In this document: piece by piece, positions 1-6,924 of the stretch
How positions within the stretch are numbered: the first letter of the stretch is position 1
Layout of the letters: the number at the start of each line of letters is the position of its first letter
Source: an uncultured bacterium
GTDB lineage: Bacteria > Verrucomicrobiota > Kiritimatiellia > RFP12 > UBA1067
Assembly: GCA_902773475.1 (NCBI GenBank)
Contig: CACYEO010000148.1
Coordinates: 1 to 7,064, forward strand
Direction: 5' to 3'
DNA length: 7,064 bases
Notes under the pieces: model-generated
Database searches by the model: none
The model's input: the letters and a program-made list of their open reading frames with translations, nothing else
Told to the model about the DNA's origin: nothing
Translations under genes and position numbers: made by a program

Positions 1-840
1 AGGAACCTGAAACGCGCCGACGGTCTCTACTTCAGCGACATCCTCGGCTGCGGCATGGACGACCTCAAGCGCTGGCCGCGCGGGATGCCGAAAGACGATC
101 TCAAGAAGGGCGGCATCGAATTCACGAAAGACAATCTCTATCCGTGGTCGGAGAAATTCTGGGACCGCTGGATGTCGAAAATCGTCCCGCAGCACACCTG
201 GAACCGCCAGGCGGCGTGGATAGACATGTCGGCGCAGATGGCGTTCGACTGCCTGAACCTCGCGGACATCGCGTCCGCGACGGGCAAAGAAGCCGAAGCC
301 GCGAAATGGATGAAAGAATACGCCCGCATAAAAGACCTCGTGAACGAAAAATGCTGGGACGAGAAGACCGGCTTCTACTACGACTACTGCGACACGGGCC
401 TGATAATGCGCAAACACGCCGGAGCCTTCTGGGTCCTTCTCGCGAAGATACCGACGCCGGAGCGCGCGAAGCGCATGGCCGCGGTTATGACCGATCCGCG
501 CTTTTTCGGGCGCACGATCCCCGTCCCGGCGCTTTCCGCCGACGATCCGGACTACAAGCCGCTCAAAGGCTACTGGCAGGGGCCGGTGTGGCCGCCCACG
601 GCGTACGTCGCGATCTGCGGCCTCAGGGCGTGCGGGCAGACCGCCGCCGCCCGCAGGATCGCGCACGGCTGGTACAACGGCAACGCCGAATACTTCGTCC
701 GCTTCAAGACGGTGTTCGAAAACATCATGCCGGACTATGAATACATAGGCCGGAGACGCCGCCATTCCGGCAGGGACTTCTGCGGCTGGGGCGCGCTTGC
801 GCCGGTGGCCATACCCGCGGAATGGGAGATTTCGCGCTGA
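1..840 (+). CDS. GH63/MGH1-like glycoside hydrolase, C-terminal part (5' end outside window)
   Basis: The frame is open from base 1, so the first ATG (55) is internal and at least 18 more codons precede it; 279 residues are visible. The product should hydrolyse an alpha-linked glucosyl or mannosyl saccharide with an inverting (alpha/alpha)6-barrel. Seen (residues numbered from the Met at 55): GMDDLKRW at the start, matching the GH63/GH37 'SG-x-D-x-x-x-RW' motif whose Asp (codon 58-60) is the usual catalytic acid; IDMSAQMA (56-63), typical of barrel helices; GYWQGPVWPP (172-181), the GH63 hallmark; and VFENIMPD (220-227), whose Glu222 (codon 718-720) is the likely base. DFCGWGALAP (241-250) matches the family's C-terminal 'F-x-GW-x-x-L-x-P' block. 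The protein stops about 13 residues after that block, shorter at the C-terminus than relatives I recall. Substrate cannot be fixed: glucosidase, mannosylglycerate hydrolase-like or trehalase-like are all possible. It probably heads or belongs to the downstream operon; the gap to pfk is 20 bases. Confidence 0.8.
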   Translation, partial: RNLKRADGLYFSDILGCGMDDLKRWPRGMPKDDLKKGGIEFTKDNLYPWSEKFWDRWMSKIVPQHTWNRQAAWIDMSAQMAFDCLNLADIASATGKEAEAAKWMKEYARIKDLVNEKCWDEKTGFYYDYCDTGLIMRKHAGAFWVLLAKIPTPERAKRMAAVMTDPRFFGRTIPVPALSADDPDYKPLKGYWQGPVWPPTAYVAICGLRACGQTAAARRIAHGWYNGNAEYFVRFKTVFENIMPDYEYIGRRRRHSGRDFCGWGALAPVAIPAEWEISR

Positions 841-847
841 CGCGCCC

Positions 848-853
848 GGAGGA
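848..853 (+). promoter_or_regulatory. Shine-Dalgarno site for the phosphofructokinase gene
   Basis: GGAGGA ends seven bases before the ATG at 861. It decides the start: an in-frame ATG at 822 lies upstream, inside the glycosidase gene, and would add 13 residues that do not look like the family's N-terminus. Confidence 0.8.
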
Positions 854-860
854 TTGTCAA

Positions 861-2234
861 ATGTCGGCTTCCACGACACTCGAGAAAATCTGCGCCGATC
901 CGGCGCGCTATTCGTTCGACGTCGATTCGCTCGGGCCGTGCACGATAGATTCGCCCGTAAGCCACCACGAATTCGTGGACGACGGCGAGCGCGTGCTCCT
1001 GACCGAAAACGTGGCCGTTCTCGACATGCTCCGCCGCAGGCTCGGCAGGGAACCGCAGTTCCGCCGCGCCGGGCCGCGCCAGAAGATTTTCCACGACCCC
1101 AGCTGGACGCGCGTCGGCATCCTCACGGCCGGCGGCCTGTGCCCCGGCCTCAACAACGTGATCAAGGGGCTCGTCGAAATTCTCACGTTCGACTACGGGA
1201 TAAAGACGATTTTCGGAATCCGCTACGGCTACGCCGGCCTGTCGCCGCGCTTCGGCTACCGCCCCATGATGCTCGACCACGAAGTCGTGGACACGATCCA
1301 CGAACTCGGCGGCACGGTGCTGGGCTCTTCGCGCGGACAGCAGCCCACGCGGGAAATCGTGGACACGCTCGTGCGCATGAACATCAACGTCCTTTTCTGC
1401 ATCGGCGGCGACGGCTCTCTGCGCTGCGCCGGCGAAGTGGCGGAGGAATGCATGGCGCGCAAGCTTTCCATTTCCGTTGTCGGCGTGCCGAAGACCATCG
1501 ACAACGACCTGCAGTTCGTAGGGCGCTCGTTCGGCTTCGAAACCGCCGTGGCGGAAGCGACGAACGTGATCCGCAACGCGCACACGGAAGCGAAGGGCAC
1601 GTTCAACGGCATCGGGCTGGTCAAGCTCATGGGGCGCGATTCCGGTTTCATCGCCGCATATTCCGCGATCGCCAACCCCGTGGTGAATTTCTGCCTGATC
1701 CCGGAAGTCGATTTCGAGATGGAAGGCCCGCGCGGGCTGCTCGCGGCGCTCGAACGGCGCTTCGCGAGCGGAAAGTCGCACACCGTGGTCGTCGCGGCCG
1801 AAGGCGCCGGCCAGCGGCTGATCGGCGGCGAGCCGGAACGGCGCGACGCAAGCGGCAACATCCTCAAGAAAGACATCGGCGAATACCTGCGCCGCGGAAT
1901 CGAAAAGCACTTCAAGGAAAAAGGCGTCGCCTGCAGCGTGAAATACTTCGATCCGTCGTACATGATCCGCAGCGTGCCCGCGCGCGGAACGGACGCCATA
2001 CGCTGCTACATGCTCGCGCGAAACGCCGTCCACGCGGCGATGGGCGGCTACACGAACTGCGTCATCGGCAGCGAAGGCGAATCCTACACGCTCGTGCCGA
2101 TCCGCCTTGCGACCATAGAACGGCAGAAAGTCCGCCTCGACAGCGATCTCTGGCGCAGCGTGATGGACGCCACCGGCCAGGAGTTCTACTTCGACCCGGA
2201 TCCCGACGGTCCTTCCGAAACGCCCGCGCCCTGA
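861..2234 (+). CDS. pfkA: ATP-dependent 6-phosphofructokinase, plant/trypanosomatid/spirochaete-type
   Basis: The 457-residue cytosolic enzyme should phosphorylate fructose 6-phosphate to fructose 1,6-bisphosphate, the committed step of glycolysis. Seen: the nucleotide-binding loop LTAGGLCPGLNNVI (88-101); GGTVLGSSRG (150-159); the phosphoryl-donor motif GGDGS (182-186); catalytic PKTIDND (210-216), where Asp214 is the expected base; the sugar-binding MGRDSGF (257-263); AEGAG (313-317); and YMIRSVPARGTDA (367-379). The donor-site pair is Gly185 (E. coli position 104) and Lys211 (position 124). PPi-dependent enzymes have Asp/Lys and E. coli PfkA has Gly/Gly. Gly/Lys is the pattern of plant and trypanosomatid ATP-PFKs, so ATP is the predicted donor, but PPi use is not excluded by sequence alone. 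An N-terminal extension of about 80 residues precedes the fold, as in the long PFKs. The start at 861 is set by GGAGGA at 848-853. The gene stops two bases before era. The symbol is by function and is not an orthology claim to E. coli pfkA. Confidence 0.92.
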   Translation: MSASTTLEKICADPARYSFDVDSLGPCTIDSPVSHHEFVDDGERVLLTENVAVLDMLRRRLGREPQFRRAGPRQKIFHDPSWTRVGILTAGGLCPGLNNVIKGLVEILTFDYGIKTIFGIRYGYAGLSPRFGYRPMMLDHEVVDTIHELGGTVLGSSRGQQPTREIVDTLVRMNINVLFCIGGDGSLRCAGEVAEECMARKLSISVVGVPKTIDNDLQFVGRSFGFETAVAEATNVIRNAHTEAKGTFNGIGLVKLMGRDSGFIAAYSAIANPVVNFCLIPEVDFEMEGPRGLLAALERRFASGKSHTVVVAAEGAGQRLIGGEPERRDASGNILKKDIGEYLRRGIEKHFKEKGVACSVKYFDPSYMIRSVPARGTDAIRCYMLARNAVHAAMGGYTNCVIGSEGESYTLVPIRLATIERQKVRLDSDLWRSVMDATGQEFYFDPDPDGPSETPAP

Positions 2235-2236
2235 CC

Positions 2237-3175
2237 ATGAACGCAAAATCCGCGACAGTCGGGATCGTCGGGCGCACGAACGCCGGAAAGTCCACGCTCG
2301 TAAACCGCCTTGTGGGCGAGAAGGTCTCCATCGTCTCGCCGGTGGAGCAGACCACGCGAAACACCGTGCGCGGCATTGTCGCAGACCCGCGCGGACAGCT
2401 TGTCCTGATAGACACGCCCGGACTCCACAAGGCCGTCGGCCCGCTCGGGCGCATCCTGAACGGCATGGCGCGCCGCAGCGCCGCGGGGTCGGACATCCTG
2501 TGCGTAGTGTTCGACGCGTCTTCCGCGCCGCAGCTCGAAGACCGCGGCTGGATGGAGCGCGTTTGCCGCGAGCGTCCCGGAAATCCGGTCTTCGTCTTGA
2601 ACAAGAACGACCGCAGGCCGTTCTACGAGACGATGTTCCGCGACCTCTGGAAGGAAGTAGTCTCGGCGCCGCCGCCGCGCCTGCGCGGCGAAGCCGCAGA
2701 CGCGCCGCCGGAGCCGCTTTGGATATGCGCGTCGGCGGCGTCGGACGCCGGCGCGAAGCCCGTGCTCGACGCGCTCTTCTCCCTCGCGCCCGAAGGAGAG
2801 CCGCTCTTCCCCGAAGACATCGCCACCGACTATCCGCGCAAACTTGCGATAGCGGACGCGATCCGCGAAAAGTTTCTCTCGCGTCTGCACCAGGAACTGC
2901 CGCACGAACTGGGCATAGTCGTCCGCGACATAGACGAAAGGGACGGCTCGTGGGACGTCGCGGCGGACATTCTCGTGAACCGCGCCTCGCAGAAGCCGAT
3001 CGTGATCGGTCCCGGCGGGTCTCTCCTGAAACACGTGCGCAAATGCGCCGAGCCTGAGCTTTCGGACATTTTCGGCGTCAAGATCCGGCTTTCGCTCTGG
3101 GTCAAGGTCGAGCCGCGTTGGATGGAAAACGGCAGGCTCCTTGCGGAAATGGGATACGCGGGGGCGCTGCGGTGA
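2237..3175 (+). CDS. era: GTPase Era
   Basis: This 312-residue product is a Ras-like GTPase with a C-terminal KH domain that binds the 3' end of 16S rRNA and assists 30S maturation at the inner membrane/cytosol. Seen: G1 GRTNAGKST (12-20), G2 around QTTRN (38-42), G3 DTPG (59-62), G4 NKND (122-125), G5 SA (166-167), and the KH GxxG loop GPGG (258-261) in VIGPGGSLLKHV. The Era-typical end KVEPRWMENGRLLAEMGY (290-307) matches the E. coli 'KV-x-x-x-W' tail. Length is close to the usual 300; the excess is mainly a Pro/Ala-rich insertion between G4 and G5 (about 143-160). The ATG at 2237 gives the standard short N-terminus before G1. No good Shine-Dalgarno precedes it and it lies two bases after the pfk stop, so translation is probably coupled to pfk. 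Its stop overlaps the next gene's GTG by four bases. The frame is open far upstream, but that stretch runs over pfk and is not coding. Confidence 0.96.
   Translation: MNAKSATVGIVGRTNAGKSTLVNRLVGEKVSIVSPVEQTTRNTVRGIVADPRGQLVLIDTPGLHKAVGPLGRILNGMARRSAAGSDILCVVFDASSAPQLEDRGWMERVCRERPGNPVFVLNKNDRRPFYETMFRDLWKEVVSAPPPRLRGEAADAPPEPLWICASAASDAGAKPVLDALFSLAPEGEPLFPEDIATDYPRKLAIADAIREKFLSRLHQELPHELGIVVRDIDERDGSWDVAADILVNRASQKPIVIGPGGSLLKHVRKCAEPELSDIFGVKIRLSLWVKVEPRWMENGRLLAEMGYAGALR
3160..3164 (+). promoter_or_regulatory. Weak ribosome-binding site candidate for the TPR gene
   Basis: A run of five G sits seven bases before the GTG at 3172, the same spacing as the good sites of the neighbours, but it lacks the AGGAG core. 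The GTGA overlap with era suggests that re-initiation by terminating ribosomes is the main route. Confidence 0.35.
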
Positions 3176-5673
3176 AGATTCCGTGCATTGCGATTGCGGC
3201 GGTTCTCGCCGCGTCCGCGGCGCGCGTCTTCGCAGGCGCGCCCCTCGACGACGCGCGCGCGGCCCTGCGCGACGGGATGTGGCGGTTCGCCGCCGACCGC
3301 GCCCGGGAAGCTCTGCGCGAAGGGATATCGCCGGACGAGGCGCGCTACGTCCTGATCGAGGCTCTGTCCTGCGCCAACGCGCCGGACGAGGCGCTTGAAG
3401 TTTTCGCCGGCGCGCCCGAAACTTTCAATGCGGCCCTGCGTTCTCGTCTCGCCCGCGCCGCCCTCCTGGAAAAGACGGGGCGTCCCGCGGAAGCGCTTGA
3501 AACGCTTTCCGCGTCGGCCGCGCGCGACGACGGCGAGCCGGCCGTCCTGCGCGCGCGCGCGCACCGCCTTGGCGCGAGGCTCGCGGCGCAGCTCGGCAGG
3601 ACCGGTGAAGCGGCGAGACTGTACGAGGAGGCTATCGCGGTGTCGCCGGAATCTGAAGGCGACGAATACTGCGCCGCGCGTCTCGAATGCGCGCGTTTTC
3701 TCGCCGGGAAGGCCGGGAAGACGGCCCGCGCCCTTGAAATCCTTTCCGACGAACTGGCGAAAGGCGTCCCTCCCACGCCTGTCGGCGACAGGACGCGCCT
3801 TCTTCATGCGGAGCTATCCTTGAAATCCGGCAGCGCCAAGGCCGCGCGCGACGGCTTCGAAGCGCTTGTGGCCAAAGGCGCGAAGACGGACGAAACGGTA
3901 TTCGTCGCGGCGTGCGGCAGCCTTGCCGGGATGTGCCGCGCCGCCGGAGACGGCGAACGCGAAATCGAACTTCTCCGCGCGGCGCGCGAGCGCGCGTCCG
4001 TGCGCGGCAACGTTCTTTCCGCGGGCCTCGCGCTCGGTCTCGCCCTCGCGCGCGGCTCCTCCCCCGCCGCCCGCCGGGAAGGCGTGGAAATCGTAAACTC
4101 CTGCGCGCGCGAATTTCCCGGCGCGCCGGAGTGCCGCGCGGCCATAATGGAAACCGCCGGCCTGCTGTCCGCCGCCGGAGACTGGGAGGCCGCGGCGGCC
4201 GAATACAGGCTTCACATGGAAGCATACTCCGAAGGCGGATTCGACACCGTCGCCGCCGCCGGTCTTGCGTGGGCGCTCCACGGAGCCGGACGCGACGACG
4301 AGGCGCTCGGGCTCTTCGCGCGCGCGTTCGCCGCTGTCACGAATCCAGCGCACCGCGCGCTCTTTGCATTCAAGCAGGGCGACATCCTCGTTTCGTCCGG
4401 CCGTTTCGCGGACGCCGCCGCAAAATACGGCGAGGCGATCGGAATCGACCCGTGCGGCTCGCTTTCGCAGGAGGCCGCGTTCCGCCGCGCGGACGCGCTC
4501 GAACGCGCGGGACGGACGGACGAAGCTCTCGCGGAGTGGAAGAAGATGGATTCCGCCGGAGGCAGATACGCCGACGAGGCCGCGCTGCGCGCGGGCGCGG
4601 CCGAGGCCGCCGCGCAGCGTCCCGACGCCGCGGCTGAAATGTATGCGCGCGTGCTCGCGCGCCGTCCCGCAGCCGACCCTGTCGCCGCAGTCGCGCATAT
4701 CGCCCGCGGCAAGGCCCTGTACCGCGCGTTCCGCTTCGAGAACGCTCTTGCGGATTTCGAGGAGGCCCAGTCCGACCCTTCGCACCGCGAGGAAGCCCGC
4801 TACCTGTCCGCGATGTGCATGTTGAATCTCGGCCGCGACGCGCGCGCTCTCGCCGTGGCGGAGGACGCCCTGTCGCATTGCGCGCAGGACTCCGCATGGC
4901 GCGCGAAATTCATCCTGTGGATCGGCAAATTCCGCTGCAACACGCGCGAATACGCCGCCGCGCGCGAGAAGTTCCTTGAATACGCATCGGTTGCGCCGTC
5001 GTCGGCGGAGGCCCCCGGCGCGCTTCTCTGGGCCGCGCGCTGCTCCGCTGCGCTCGACGACTATCCCGAAAGCGTCGAGCAGGCCGGGCGCGTCGTCGCC
5101 TACTATCCGGATTCGCCCGCCGCCCCGGAGGCCCGCATCGTCCAGGCCGGTTCGCTCATGCAGCTAAACCGTTTCGACGAGGCCGTGCTTGTCCTGCGCG
5201 GCGTGGAATCGCCCCCCGCCCCGCAGGATGCCGCCGTGCGCGCTTCGCTTCTGCGCGCGGACTGTTTTTTCGCCATGGGCGGCGGCAGCGAAACGCGCTA
5301 CGCCGAAGCGCTCGAGGAATACCGCGCGCTTGCGAAAAGCGCGCATCTCGCGCCGCAGGAGCGCATTGCGGTGGCGTTCAAGACCGCCCGCACGCTCGAA
5401 CGCCTCGGACGCGCGGACGAAGCCGCCGACGAGTATTATTCCGGCGTGATGCTGCCGTTCCGCGAATTGTGCGAAAAGGAATCGTGGCCCGGAGAGGACG
5501 CCCGCGCGTTTTTCGTGCGCGCCGCATTCGCCCTTGCCGACTACCACGAAAGGAAAGGCGCGCCCGCCCGCGCCGCCGCCGTTCTCCGCTTTGCCGCCGC
5601 CACCCTCCCGTCCGGAAGGCCGGAGATGGAAAAGCGCATGAAACGTCTTGAAGCGAAAGGAGCCGTGCCGTGA
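3172..5673 (+). CDS. Secreted tetratricopeptide-repeat protein linked to ExbB/ExbD-like pair
   Basis: The 833-residue product has a Sec signal peptide at 1-21 (Lys2, hydrophobic IAIAAVLAASAA, likely cut after VFA before GAPL). The remainder is an all-helical, Ala/Arg/Glu-rich TPR solenoid. Repeat units are clearest near 137-158 (LGRTGEAARLYEEAI), 407-427 (SGRFADAAAKYGEAIGIDP), 441-458, 516-533, 586-608 (TREYAAAREKFLEY), 625-648 (DDYPESVEQAGRVVAYYPDSP), 661-676 and 738-756. It ends in a basic helix (821-833). Such proteins are scaffolds; no catalytic motif is seen. The periplasm, or the periplasmic face of the outer membrane, is the likely site. The start is the GTG at 3172, in a GTGA overlap with the era stop. 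A TTG at 3118 is in frame but would bury the signal peptide. The context, followed directly by ExbB- and ExbD-like genes, recalls the CpoB/YbgF TPR protein of Tol-Pal loci, but the protein is about three times longer and homology is not shown. A specific function cannot be given. Confidence 0.85.
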   Translation: MKIPCIAIAAVLAASAARVFAGAPLDDARAALRDGMWRFAADRAREALREGISPDEARYVLIEALSCANAPDEALEVFAGAPETFNAALRSRLARAALLEKTGRPAEALETLSASAARDDGEPAVLRARAHRLGARLAAQLGRTGEAARLYEEAIAVSPESEGDEYCAARLECARFLAGKAGKTARALEILSDELAKGVPPTPVGDRTRLLHAELSLKSGSAKAARDGFEALVAKGAKTDETVFVAACGSLAGMCRAAGDGEREIELLRAARERASVRGNVLSAGLALGLALARGSSPAARREGVEIVNSCAREFPGAPECRAAIMETAGLLSAAGDWEAAAAEYRLHMEAYSEGGFDTVAAAGLAWALHGAGRDDEALGLFARAFAAVTNPAHRALFAFKQGDILVSSGRFADAAAKYGEAIGIDPCGSLSQEAAFRRADALERAGRTDEALAEWKKMDSAGGRYADEAALRAGAAEAAAQRPDAAAEMYARVLARRPAADPVAAVAHIARGKALYRAFRFENALADFEEAQSDPSHREEARYLSAMCMLNLGRDARALAVAEDALSHCAQDSAWRAKFILWIGKFRCNTREYAAAREKFLEYASVAPSSAEAPGALLWAARCSAALDDYPESVEQAGRVVAYYPDSPAAPEARIVQAGSLMQLNRFDEAVLVLRGVESPPAPQDAAVRASLLRADCFFAMGGGSETRYAEALEEYRALAKSAHLAPQERIAVAFKTARTLERLGRADEAADEYYSGVMLPFRELCEKESWPGEDARAFFVRAAFALADYHERKGAPARAAAVLRFAAATLPSGRPEMEKRMKRLEAKGAVP
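5656..5662 (+). promoter_or_regulatory. Shine-Dalgarno site for the ExbB-like gene
   Basis: AAAGGAG lies inside the end of the TPR gene, seven bases before the GTG at 5670. It supports that GTG over the in-frame GTG at 5676, which would leave a 13-base spacer. Confidence 0.75.
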
Positions 5674-6320
5674 CCGTGCCAAGTCTTGTTTTCTCCGAAG
5701 GAATGTATGTCGCGGGATGCCTGCTCGCGGCCATGGCGGCGGCGTCCGCGGTCGTGTTTTTCGCGAGGTTTTTCGAACTGCGCAGGATGCGCGTGGATCC
5801 GGAGGATTTTGTCGCCGGCGTAGCGAACGTCCTTGCCAAAGGCGGGGCCGACGAGGCTTTGTCCGTCTGCGAAGAAACCCCCGGTCCGGTGTCCGGGGTG
5901 GTCGCGGCCGCGATACGTTCGCTCGACGCGCCGCCCGAAGATCTGCGCGCGATATCGTCCGCCGCCGCAGAGGCCGCAGCGGACAGGCTCGACCGGCGCG
6001 CGGCCCCGCTTGCCGCAATTGCGCAGACCGCGCCGCTTTGCGGTCTCGCGGGCACGGTCATGGCGATGGTGAAACTCGTGGCCGAAGCTGGCGCCGGCGA
6101 AGTCGTGGCCCGCGCCGCCCTGCTCGACGGGCTTGTCTCCACGTTCTGCCTTGCGGGGTTCGGCATAGCCGTCGCGGCCGGCGCGCATGTGATGTTCGCC
6201 GTTCTCGATTCGTCCGCCGGAAGACTGTGCGGCGACGTCAAGATCGCCGCCGCCGGAATTGCCGCGGCCGTGGCCGCCGCGCGCGCGGCGCGCGGCGGGA
6301 AAACGGAGGCCGCCAAGTGA
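5670..6320 (+). CDS. MotA/TolQ/ExbB family proton-channel subunit
   Basis: This 216-residue inner-membrane protein should form the multimeric channel that turns proton flow into mechanical work on a periplasmic partner. Seen: TM1 at about 12-34 (MYVAGCLLAAMAA...), a cytoplasmic region at 35-112, TM2 at 113-137 containing APLCGLAGTVMAM (121-133), and TM3 at 155-179 containing LVSTFCLAGFGIAVAAG. TM2 matches the ExbB/TolQ signature 'IA-x-x-APLLGLLGTV'. Thr129 and Thr158 correspond to the two pore threonines of ExbB (148 and 181 in E. coli), so the channel path looks intact. The usual AIPA proline in TM3 is replaced (AVAAG). The C-terminus is an Ala/Arg tail (about 192-216). The GTG start at 5670 overlaps the TPR stop by four bases (GTGA) and has a good Shine-Dalgarno. 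ExbB, TolQ and other paralogues (for example AglR/GldL-like motors) cannot be told apart here, so no symbol is assigned. Confidence 0.88.
   Translation: MTVPSLVFSEGMYVAGCLLAAMAAASAVVFFARFFELRRMRVDPEDFVAGVANVLAKGGADEALSVCEETPGPVSGVVAAAIRSLDAPPEDLRAISSAAAEAAADRLDRRAAPLAAIAQTAPLCGLAGTVMAMVKLVAEAGAGEVVARAALLDGLVSTFCLAGFGIAVAAGAHVMFAVLDSSAGRLCGDVKIAAAGIAAAVAAARAARGGKTEAAK
6305..6309 (+). promoter_or_regulatory. Shine-Dalgarno site for the ExbD-like gene
   Basis: GGAGG lies within the last codons of the ExbB-like gene, seven bases before the GTG at 6317. It fixes that start and makes the upstream open frame irrelevant. Confidence 0.8.
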
Positions 6321-6802
6321 ATTCCGCGCGCAGAAACGCCCGCGCTCGCGGAATATGGCGCTTCGGTCCCGCCTGGGCGCGCGGAATATGCGCAGCCGCT
6401 CCCTGGCTGACGGTCGCGCTGCTTGCGCTTGGAACAGTATGCGTGTCGGTGCGGTTCGTGCGCGCACCGGGCGTGCCGTTCGACCTTCCGCGCGGGACGG
6501 CGGCGGAAGCCGCGGACGCAAGCCTGACCGTGGTCATGGTTCCGGTTCCGGCGCGGAACGGGGATTCCGGTCTGGAGACGCTCGCGTTTTTCGACGATGC
6601 GCGCTTCTCGCTTTCGGACGCCGAGCAGACTGCCGCGCTGCTCTCGCGTTTCAGGGAAAAAGCCTTTGCGGACGGTGCGGTGTCGGTTCTTGTGATAGCC
6701 GATTCGCGCGTTCCCTCGGGCGATGTGGCCGCCGTAGCCGACATTGCCAGGCAGTCCGGCCTCCACAAGGTCGTGCTCGCCGAAAAACCGGTCTCGCGCT
6801 GA
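6317..6802 (+). CDS. ExbD/TolR-like protein lacking the canonical membrane aspartate
   Basis: The 161-residue product has a basic cytoplasmic N-terminus (1-23, with seven Arg), one membrane span (about 26-48, APWLTVALLALGTVCVSV) and a periplasmic domain. The domain matches ExbD/TolR: LAFFDDARFSLSDAEQTAALL (first strand and helix) and VLVIADSRVPSGDVAAVADIARQSGLHKVVLAEKP, equivalent to the family's 'I-x-AD-x-x-V-x-Y-x-x-V-x-x-V-x-x-x-A-x-x-x-G-x-x-x-V-x-L-x-T'. In ExbD and TolR the span begins P-x-I-D-V and the Asp carries the proton; here the aligned residues are P29-W-L-T32-V, so Thr (codon 6410-6412) replaces it. No other acidic residue lies in the span. The GTG at 6317 overlaps the upstream stop by four bases and has GGAGG at seven bases. 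Identity as ExbD-like is good from order and the periplasmic domain; its action as a proton-coupled stator is doubtful. Confidence 0.8.
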   Translation: MNSARRNARARGIWRFGPAWARGICAAAPWLTVALLALGTVCVSVRFVRAPGVPFDLPRGTAAEAADASLTVVMVPVPARNGDSGLETLAFFDDARFSLSDAEQTAALLSRFREKAFADGAVSVLVIADSRVPSGDVAAVADIARQSGLHKVVLAEKPVSR

Positions 6803-6843
6803 TTCCGCCGCAGGCTCTCCGCAAATCGCTGAACAGCTCTCGC

Positions 6844-6871
6844 GTCTCATGTCTGTCGTCTCTCGTCTCTA
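6844..6871. repeat. Degenerate 7-bp tandem array, GTCTCTN x4
   Basis: Four consecutive heptamers begin GTCT: GTCTCAT, GTCTGTC, GTCTCTC, GTCTCTA. The last overlaps the start of the next array by three bases. The strand is strongly pyrimidine-rich. Confidence 0.6.
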
Positions 6872-6913
6872 GAATCCTAGAATCCTAGATTTCTAGATTT
6901 CTAGAATCCTAGG
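6869..6913. repeat. 8-bp CTAG tandem array, CTAGAATC/CTAGATTT
   Basis: Five complete octamers run without interruption: CTAGAATC, CTAGAATC, CTAGATTT, CTAGATTT, CTAGAATC. A partial CTAGG follows. The two variants come in the order A-A-B-B-A. Six CTAG tetramers occur in 45 bases; by eye I saw none elsewhere in the window. Confidence 0.9.
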
Positions 6914-6924
6914 CCGCATCCTCA

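Noticed and set aside
797..2236. Upstream extension of the era frame over the whole pfk gene, as if a 792-residue fusion
   Set aside because: The Arg-rich extension has no motif and runs out of frame over pfk. Era's normal N-terminus begins at the ATG at 2237.
735..2246. Minus-strand open frame of 503 codons opposite pfk
   Set aside because: It lies antisense to a clearly recognised phosphofructokinase, is rich in Arg/Ala/His/Val as antisense GC-rich frames are, and shows no family motif.
5648..6316. Upstream extension of the ExbD-like frame over the ExbB-like gene
   Set aside because: The GTG at 6317 has a proper Shine-Dalgarno and gives the normal cytoplasmic N-terminus plus one span; the extension is an Arg-rich shadow.
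5378..6850. Minus-strand open frame of 490 codons opposite the ExbB/ExbD genes
   Set aside because: Low-complexity Ala/Arg/Ser translation opposite recognised membrane proteins, with no motif and no ribosome-binding site noticed.
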